25,094 bases of DNA from positions 1 through 25,094 of the forward strand of contig CAMAML010000001.1 in assembly GCA_945836835.1 (NCBI GenBank), read 5' to 3'. How positions within the stretch are numbered: the stretch's first letter is position 1; every line of letters begins with the position of its first letter. Shown in pieces: positions 22,435 through 25,094 of this stretch. Position numbers and translations under genes: made by a program. Below the pieces are notes generated by a model, which ran no database searches, was not told the origin of the DNA, and saw only the letters and a program-made list of their open reading frames with translations. This stretch comes from an uncultured cyanobacterium. Its GTDB lineage: Bacteria > Cyanobacteriota > Vampirovibrionia > Gastranaerophilales > Gastranaerophilaceae.

Positions 22435-23448
22435 TTATTTTTTGTTAATTTCGTACACTCCGTTTTGGTCTTTTTCTTCGCCCGTATAAATTGTCGAAGA
22501 CAGAACCATTATTTTTGCAAGGTTCCTTATGTTTGAAAGCCTTGTATCTTTTTGTTGAATATCAAACACAACTTTTTTTCGCTCGTTTTTGATGTTAATA
22601 ATTCTGAACGCATTCGGATAAGACACCAGAGACGGCGAGTTTACGTACAAAACGTTGTCGTGTTGCGTGATTTTGTTTGCGTGATAATGCCCCTGAAAAA
22701 CCGCAATCGGGTTCTTGTATTTTTCGATTACCGCCCGAACCTCGTCGGCATTGAGGAGCCTATGCCCCGCACTCGGAAACGGCTCAATAATCGGTACGTG
22801 CATAAAAATCAAAACAACATCGTTCTTTGAATTTTTGAGTTCTCCGTCAAGCCAAGTGAGCTGTTCTTTTGTAATTTCCCCGTTAGACGTGAGGCGTGAG
22901 GTGATAATCGTGTCAAGCCCTATGACTTTATACCCTTTTCTCGGGACAAACGAGTAGTACGGTTTTTCAAAATTAAAGTTTTCGTTGTGGGCTTTTAAGA
23001 TGTCCATATAGACCTCTTTTGTCAAAAATCCGCCGACACACGGGTCGTGGTTTCCGAAAACAAAATACCACGGGTACTTGATTTTTTCCACGTGCGGAAG
23101 TGCTGCATTAAGCTCCTTTTCAAACGGGCGGTCGATTAAGTCTCCCGTAAACATGACAAAATTAAGGTTTGGCGTCTCGTTGATTTGCTCCACAACGTCG
23201 TCCAAAATCCTCGGAGACTCTGCCGTCAGCTTAAACGAAGTGTTTACGTTTCGGGTTGAAAAATGGACGTCGGAAACTTGCGCAAAACTCAAATCGCTTG
23301 AAGAATAGCTTTGAAGCCCGTAAACCATTGCCCCCGTAAGTACAATCGTTACCATTCCGCTGAAAATTCTTGACAAAATCGACGGTTGTTTGTGTTTTGC
23401 TCGCTGTACTTTTTTCTTATTCTTCGTCCGATACGTTCTTTTCGCCAT
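22435..23448 (-). CDS. Membrane-anchored calcineurin-like phosphoesterase
   Basis: A 337-residue metallophosphoesterase. A very basic N-terminus (residues 1-21) precedes one membrane span (about 30-48, GMVTIVLTGAMVYGLQSY). The enzyme domain is then probably outside the cytoplasmic membrane or anchored to it. All motifs are present: D60-x-H62 (QVSDVHF), GDLID with D103, FGNHDPC with N133 and H134, FMHVP with H217, and GHYH with H254 and H256. The family includes class III cyclic-nucleotide phosphodiesterases (CpdA) and phospholipid phosphatases. The start lies within the TPR gene (32-base overlap) with AGAGG 6 bases upstream, so the two are translationally linked. Confidence 0.9.
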   Translation of the reverse strand: MAKRTYRTKNKKKVQRAKHKQPSILSRIFSGMVTIVLTGAMVYGLQSYSSSDLSFAQVSDVHFSTRNVNTSFKLTAESPRILDDVVEQINETPNLNFVMFTGDLIDRPFEKELNAALPHVEKIKYPWYFVFGNHDPCVGGFLTKEVYMDILKAHNENFNFEKPYYSFVPRKGYKVIGLDTIITSRLTSNGEITKEQLTWLDGELKNSKNDVVLIFMHVPIIEPFPSAGHRLLNADEVRAVIEKYKNPIAVFQGHYHANKITQHDNVLYVNSPSLVSYPNAFRIINIKNERKKVVFDIQQKDTRLSNIRNLAKIMVLSSTIYTGEEKDQNGVYEINKK

Positions 23449-24397
23449 AAATGCCTCTTACTTCATTTCTTGTCTCATTTTGAAGTTTTTCCGAATTTGT
23501 TTGTCTTATTATTTCTTTTATCTCATTATACTTCTGATTTAACTCGGGGTCATCATTAGATAGAATGATTGCTTTATCAAGGTTAAGCATGGCGTTGCTG
23601 TACTCTTTTTTGCCGAGATAACTCAACCCGAGGTACTTAAACACATCGGAGGTCTTGATGTTTTCCGCCAATTTGCTCAAAACTCCAATCGCCTTGTTAT
23701 AATTCCCCCGTTTATAAAGGATTTGCCCGTACAAAAGCTGATATACGTCGTCATCGTTCAACGCTATTGCCGTCACGATTTCGGTTTCCGCATCAACGAG
23801 CTGAGAGAGTGCATAGTATGCCTTTGCCCTGATTGCATAAGCGACATCCGACTGTTGATTGTAATAAAGAAACCTTTTGATAGGCTCGTTTACAAGTTCA
23901 TACTGCCCCGACTCCAGATAGCAATTTGCAATAGCAAGGAGCGCCTGCGTAAAAGAAGGCTCGATTTGGTAAGCGGTAAAGTATGCGTCGATCGCCTGCG
24001 TGTACTCTTTGTTTTCTCTGTAATAATCCCCTAAATAAGAATAAACCCAAAAGTTTGTCCCTTTTGCCGAAGTCTTGAGAACGTTCCCCTCGTTAAGCCT
24101 GTCCCCGTGTCGTTTATACGCCATTGCCTTATCCAAATCGGCGTTATATCCGGTTATAAACGAGGTTTGGTGTCTTGTGCCGAGCTGATAAAGAAGTTCT
24201 TTTAACTTAGGATACTCGGGGTTGTTCGGTGCAAGTTTTATTACCTTGTCAAGATAAATTACCGCATCCCGATAATCCCCCAAAATACAGTCGTTGGAAA
24301 CTATATCCATATAGTCCTCAATCATCTCGTTATCGTTGGCGAGAACGGGAATATTAAAAGCTAAAATAATCAAAACCGATAAAGCAAACTTCTTCAT
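23417..24397 (-). CDS. Exported TPR-repeat protein
   Basis: A 326-residue protein. The signal peptide MKKFALSVLIILAFNIPVLA is probably cleaved after Ala20. No lipobox Cys is present, so it should be periplasmic or secreted. TPR-like helical pairs are visible near 35-68 (GDYRDAVIYLDKVIKLAPNN), 117-150 (YLGDYYRENKEYTQAIDAYF), 151-215 and 250-287 (YLGLSYLGKKEYSNAMLNLD). The C-terminus is charged. TPR proteins mediate protein interactions, so it may scaffold its operon partners; that is inference. A perfect TATAAT ends 6 bases before the ATG with no Shine-Dalgarno sequence, so the mRNA is probably leaderless. It is the first gene of the reverse operon. Confidence 0.9.
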   Translation of the reverse strand: MKKFALSVLIILAFNIPVLANDNEMIEDYMDIVSNDCILGDYRDAVIYLDKVIKLAPNNPEYPKLKELLYQLGTRHQTSFITGYNADLDKAMAYKRHGDRLNEGNVLKTSAKGTNFWVYSYLGDYYRENKEYTQAIDAYFTAYQIEPSFTQALLAIANCYLESGQYELVNEPIKRFLYYNQQSDVAYAIRAKAYYALSQLVDAETEIVTAIALNDDDVYQLLYGQILYKRGNYNKAIGVLSKLAENIKTSDVFKYLGLSYLGKKEYSNAMLNLDKAIILSNDDPELNQKYNEIKEIIRQTNSEKLQNETRNEVRGIYGEKNVSDEE

Positions 24398-24403
24398 ACC
24401 CTA

Positions 24404-24433
24404 ATTATACCATAAAAACATTAAGATTTGTAA
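24404..24433 (-). promoter_or_regulatory. Leaderless promoter of the TPR-phosphoesterase operon
   Basis: On the reverse strand, TATAAT (24404-24409) ends 6 bases before the ATG at 24397. A weak -35 (TTACAA, 24428-24433) is 18 bases away and falls inside the palindrome at 24417-24437. Confidence 0.55.
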
Positions 24434-24437
24434 TGTT
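24417..24437. repeat. Operator-like palindrome in the divergent intergenic region
   Basis: AACATTA (24417-24423) and TAATGTT (24431-24437) form a perfect 7-7-7 inverted repeat of 21 bases. It overlaps the -35 of the reverse operon and lies upstream of the forward gene at 24524. This is a typical place and size for a dimeric repressor site. No regulator gene is adjacent. Confidence 0.4.
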
Positions 24438-24523
24438 AAAAATAAAATTTTGGCAATTTTTTCTTTCCGCAAAACTTTATACAGATGTAGGGAAAATTTC
24501 TAACAAAAAGGAGAAAATAGAAT

Positions 24524-25094
24524 ATGAGTTTTGGCGTAAAACTATTTGGTGCATTGAGCAAAAAAGGGGCTACGGAAATTGTTGAACAGGTTGCAAGTAA
24601 GGGAAAGACATTTACCAAATTACCGAACAGGTTTTTCCAAGGATGGACACAGGTCGGGTATGTTGAAAGAACTCCGAGAGCAAATACCGTTGAAGAATTA
24701 AGAAGTTCGATTATGGCATATGCTCAAGAAAACCCCGAAATTGCAGAGTTTGCAAAACATCTTAACGAGATGAGCCCACGTCATTTGGGCGTTGCTCAAG
24801 ATATTATTGATCTTTCGCATGGTACGGTAATGAGTGGCGGTTGGACAAATATTAATTTACGACAACTATGCTCGGACGGCAGTGGCAGAACGATTATGGG
24901 CGATTTGCTACACAGACTGCCCGAAATCGGTAAGCGAAATCCCGAGGCGTTGAATACTTTGGAAAAAGTTTTCAACTATTCCGATCACACAAACGCAAAA
25001 TACTTTTTAACCCAAATGCTCGGCGGAAACAAGGTTGAAGAAATGGCTCATCTTGCACCGCAACTGAAAGCCTTTCAGGAGGTTGTGCCGACTG
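24524..25094 (+). CDS. Partial protein of unknown function, cut by window end
   Basis: A frame open for 190 codons to the end of the window. It begins MSFGVKLFGALSKKGATEIV after AAGGAG (24508-24513, 10 bases upstream). No signal peptide or membrane span is seen. The visible part is mostly helical with alternating hydrophobic and charged stretches, such as VEELRSSIMAYAQENPEIAEFA, LGVAQDIIDLSHG and NPEALNTLEKVFNY. That pattern would fit a helical-repeat protein. I do not recognise a family. It is divergent from the TPR operon and may share regulation through the palindrome between them. Confidence 0.8.
   Translation, partial: MSFGVKLFGALSKKGATEIVEQVASKGKTFTKLPNRFFQGWTQVGYVERTPRANTVEELRSSIMAYAQENPEIAEFAKHLNEMSPRHLGVAQDIIDLSHGTVMSGGWTNINLRQLCSDGSGRTIMGDLLHRLPEIGKRNPEALNTLEKVFNYSDHTNAKYFLTQMLGGNKVEEMAHLAPQLKAFQEVVPT

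Overview
The window looks like a chromosomal segment of a low-GC bacterium related to Cyanobacteria, most likely a non-photosynthetic one of the Melainabacteria/Vampirovibrionia type (order Gastranaerophilales). This is inference. It rests on the cyanobacteria-like wording of L17 (DQRDALLRALATELFVHGEI), the truA-rplM-rpsI run after rplQ, a single-piece DnaE without an intein split, and large lineage-specific proteins of unknown function, one with an N-terminal FSFGANP motif. No rRNA, tRNA, insertion sequence, phage gene or CRISPR array was seen.

Positions 1-5650 hold a ribosomal/transcription operon: infA, rpmJ, rpsM, rpsK, rpsD, rpoA, rplQ, truA, rplM, rpsI, closed by a strong intrinsic terminator. 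Two unusually long G-rich spacers break this otherwise tight operon, one before rpsM and one before rpsD. They share short motifs and can fold next to the start sites, so they are candidate ribosomal-protein leader RNAs (S4 is the obvious ligand to test).

Positions 5650-5890 form a compact free-standing transcription unit: a near-consensus promoter, a Shine-Dalgarno site, a 29-31 residue peptide in which more than a third of residues are methionine, and a strong terminator. I do not recognise it, and it is the best candidate here for something undescribed.

Positions 5920-13790 hold a lineage-type membrane protein, thrB (homoserine kinase), dnaE (replicative polymerase with a complete PHP metal site), a small reverse-strand membrane protein, and the dTDP-sugar genes rfbC and rfbB, which overlap by one base. 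A secreted GxSxG hydrolase follows rfbB closely.

Positions 15110-20605 are one gene for an 1831-residue protein. It has a glycine-rich hydrophobic block, six 21-22-residue repeats resembling MORN-variant/YwqK repeats, one membrane span and a long Asp/Glu-rich region. Its terminator is interleaved with the promoter of the next gene, a HEFAH zinc-peptidase-like protein. A reverse-strand operon follows (24397 down to 21488): a secreted TPR protein, a membrane-anchored calcineurin-type phosphoesterase and a metallo-beta-lactamase-fold hydrolase. A divergent gene of unknown function starts at 24524 and runs off the window.

Three genes (dnaE, the small reverse-strand gene at 12110, and the TPR gene at 24397) have a -10-like hexamer ending exactly 6 bases before the start codon and no Shine-Dalgarno sequence. 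This suggests leaderless mRNAs alongside the usual SD-led genes.
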